From positions 1 to 38,289 of the forward strand of contig JASHRI010000483.1 in NCBI GenBank assembly GCA_030037435.1: DNA of 38,289 nt. Reading direction: 5' to 3'. The notes under the pieces are model-generated. The model saw only the letters and a program-made list of their open reading frames with translations, ran no database searches and was not told the origin of the DNA. The DNA comes from Candidatus Acidiferrales bacterium. GTDB lineage: Bacteria > Acidobacteriota > Terriglobia > Acidiferrales > UBA7541. Below are positions 37,679 through 38,289 of the stretch, piece after piece (positions within the stretch are counted from its first letter, which is position 1; every line of letters starts with the position of its first letter). The position numbers and the translations under genes were made by a program.

Positions 37679-38289
37679 ATGTACACCGTAAGCGCAGGCC
37701 CGCACAGCGTTATGAAGTCGAAGATATTGGCTAACATGGATGGGAAGGCTGTTAATGAGATTCTGGCCGAAGCGAAGGTCAAACGTGCAGCCGTGGGGCG
37801 GACTATCGTCACGGGCGGTGAAAGAGCCGTTAATTTGTTTTTGTTGCGAACGGGTCGTATTCGCTATTACCACCTAACTAAGTCCGGACAGGAAGTCTTG
37901 ATTGCTTTGCTCCATCCGGGCAACGTATTCGGTTTAGGCACACTGCTGAGGCAACCCACCGCTTACATTGGCACAGCCCAGCCGCTTCGTGATTGCGAAC
38001 TATTCACTTGGAGCCACGAGCGGCTCCGGAAGCTGGCAAGCAAATATCCGCAAATTGCCGAAAACGCGCTGCGCATTGTTCTCCATCACGTCAACGCGTG
38101 CGTTTCCCGGCATGTGGGCTTGGTGACGAAAACTGCGGAAGAACGACTCGCCGATACCTTGGTTCACGTCGGAGACGAGACTGGCCGAGTAAATTCGAAG
38201 GGCGTGGAGATCGAAGCGACAAACGCACACCTGAGCGCGCTGGCCGACATCAGCCGGTTCACCACAAGCCGTCTCCTCAATAAATGGAA
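37679..38289 (+). CDS. Crp/Fnr-family transcription regulator (partial, C-terminus outside window)
   Basis: 203 codons from ATG 37679 to the right edge. Residues about 15-115 form the cyclic-nucleotide-binding-type beta roll (LFLLRTGRIRYYHLTKSGQE, LIALLHPGNVFGLGTLL). A long dimerisation helix follows (about 120-150) and then a winged helix (about 165 onward) that reaches into the recognition helix: LSALADISRFTTSRLLNKW. Residues R193, S197 and R198 align with R180, G184 and R185 of E. coli CRP, but the Glu that reads TGTGA or TTGAT sites is Phe194. There is no N-terminal Cys cluster of FNR type and no clear cAMP pocket Arg-Ser, so the signal is unknown. A perfect palindrome precedes it. It is the leading candidate for the regulator of the cluster. 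Confidence 0.88.
   Translation, partial: MYTVSAGPHSVMKSKILANMDGKAVNEILAEAKVKRAAVGRTIVTGGERAVNLFLLRTGRIRYYHLTKSGQEVLIALLHPGNVFGLGTLLRQPTAYIGTAQPLRDCELFTWSHERLRKLASKYPQIAENALRIVLHHVNACVSRHVGLVTKTAEERLADTLVHVGDETGRVNSKGVEIEATNAHLSALADISRFTTSRLLNKW

Overview
The window looks like a chromosomal stretch of a soil Acidobacteriota (Terriglobia / Koribacter / Sulfotelmatobacter-like). The basis is an Oar-like TonB-dependent receptor with an N-terminal carboxypeptidase-regulatory domain, a DUF5666 partner, DUF1254, DUF4136 and DUF2490 proteins, several NarL-type kinases and regulators, and moderately high GC. I see no rRNA, tRNA, CRISPR array, insertion sequence or phage gene. Taxonomy is inferred from family content only.

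Layout. 1-2.9 kb: minus-strand operon of a DUF5666 protein and an Oar-like receptor (3' part of the receptor gene outside the window). 3.1-6.4 kb: small membrane protein, YidB/DUF937-OmpA fusion, outer-membrane barrel and TPR protein. 6.5-10.6 kb: six-PAS histidine kinase overlapping a receiver-MEDS response regulator. 10.9-14.4 kb: formylglycine-generating enzyme, DUF1232 protein and MscS channel. 14.5-19.2 kb: GH63-like glucosidase, a protein ending in an LPKTG sorting signal, and a DUF4136 protein. 19.5-21.3 kb: two NarL-type regulators. 21.4-24.2 kb: tandem DUF1254/DUF1214 proteins. 24.5-29 kb: outer-membrane protein, SYLF protein, DUF2490 protein and two exported proteins of unknown family. 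29-29.9 kb: gene-free stretch with strong inverted repeats. 29.9-38.3 kb: membrane protein, GAF/PAS kinase, glycine-zipper lipoprotein, NarL-type regulator without its phosphoacceptor Asp, sortase, aquaporin, and a Crp/Fnr regulator cut by the window end.

Main discovery. A 16-bp palindrome, CTGTCA-N4-TGACAG, recurs in about 19 copies between 4.7 and 37.6 kb, almost all in intergenic DNA in front of genes and often one copy per gene in divergent pairs. In most copies a -10-like hexamer, often of the form TAGnnT, lies with its centre 34-35 bp downstream of the palindrome centre, and no -35 is evident. This is the layout of an activator-dependent promoter, so the genes from about 3.5 to 38 kb look like one physically clustered regulon. 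Its members are mostly envelope, osmotic and signalling proteins: MscS, aquaporin, OmpA-like, SYLF, DUF1254, sortase with an LPXTG-type substrate, FGE, and response regulators. The Crp/Fnr gene at the right end carries a perfect copy in its own promoter and is the leading candidate for the regulator; the NarL-type regulators in the cluster are the alternative. One perfect copy (29242-29257) faces no gene but two strong hairpins, and may drive a small C-rich RNA.

All coordinates, motifs and spacings were read by eye. No statistics, structure prediction or database search was run.
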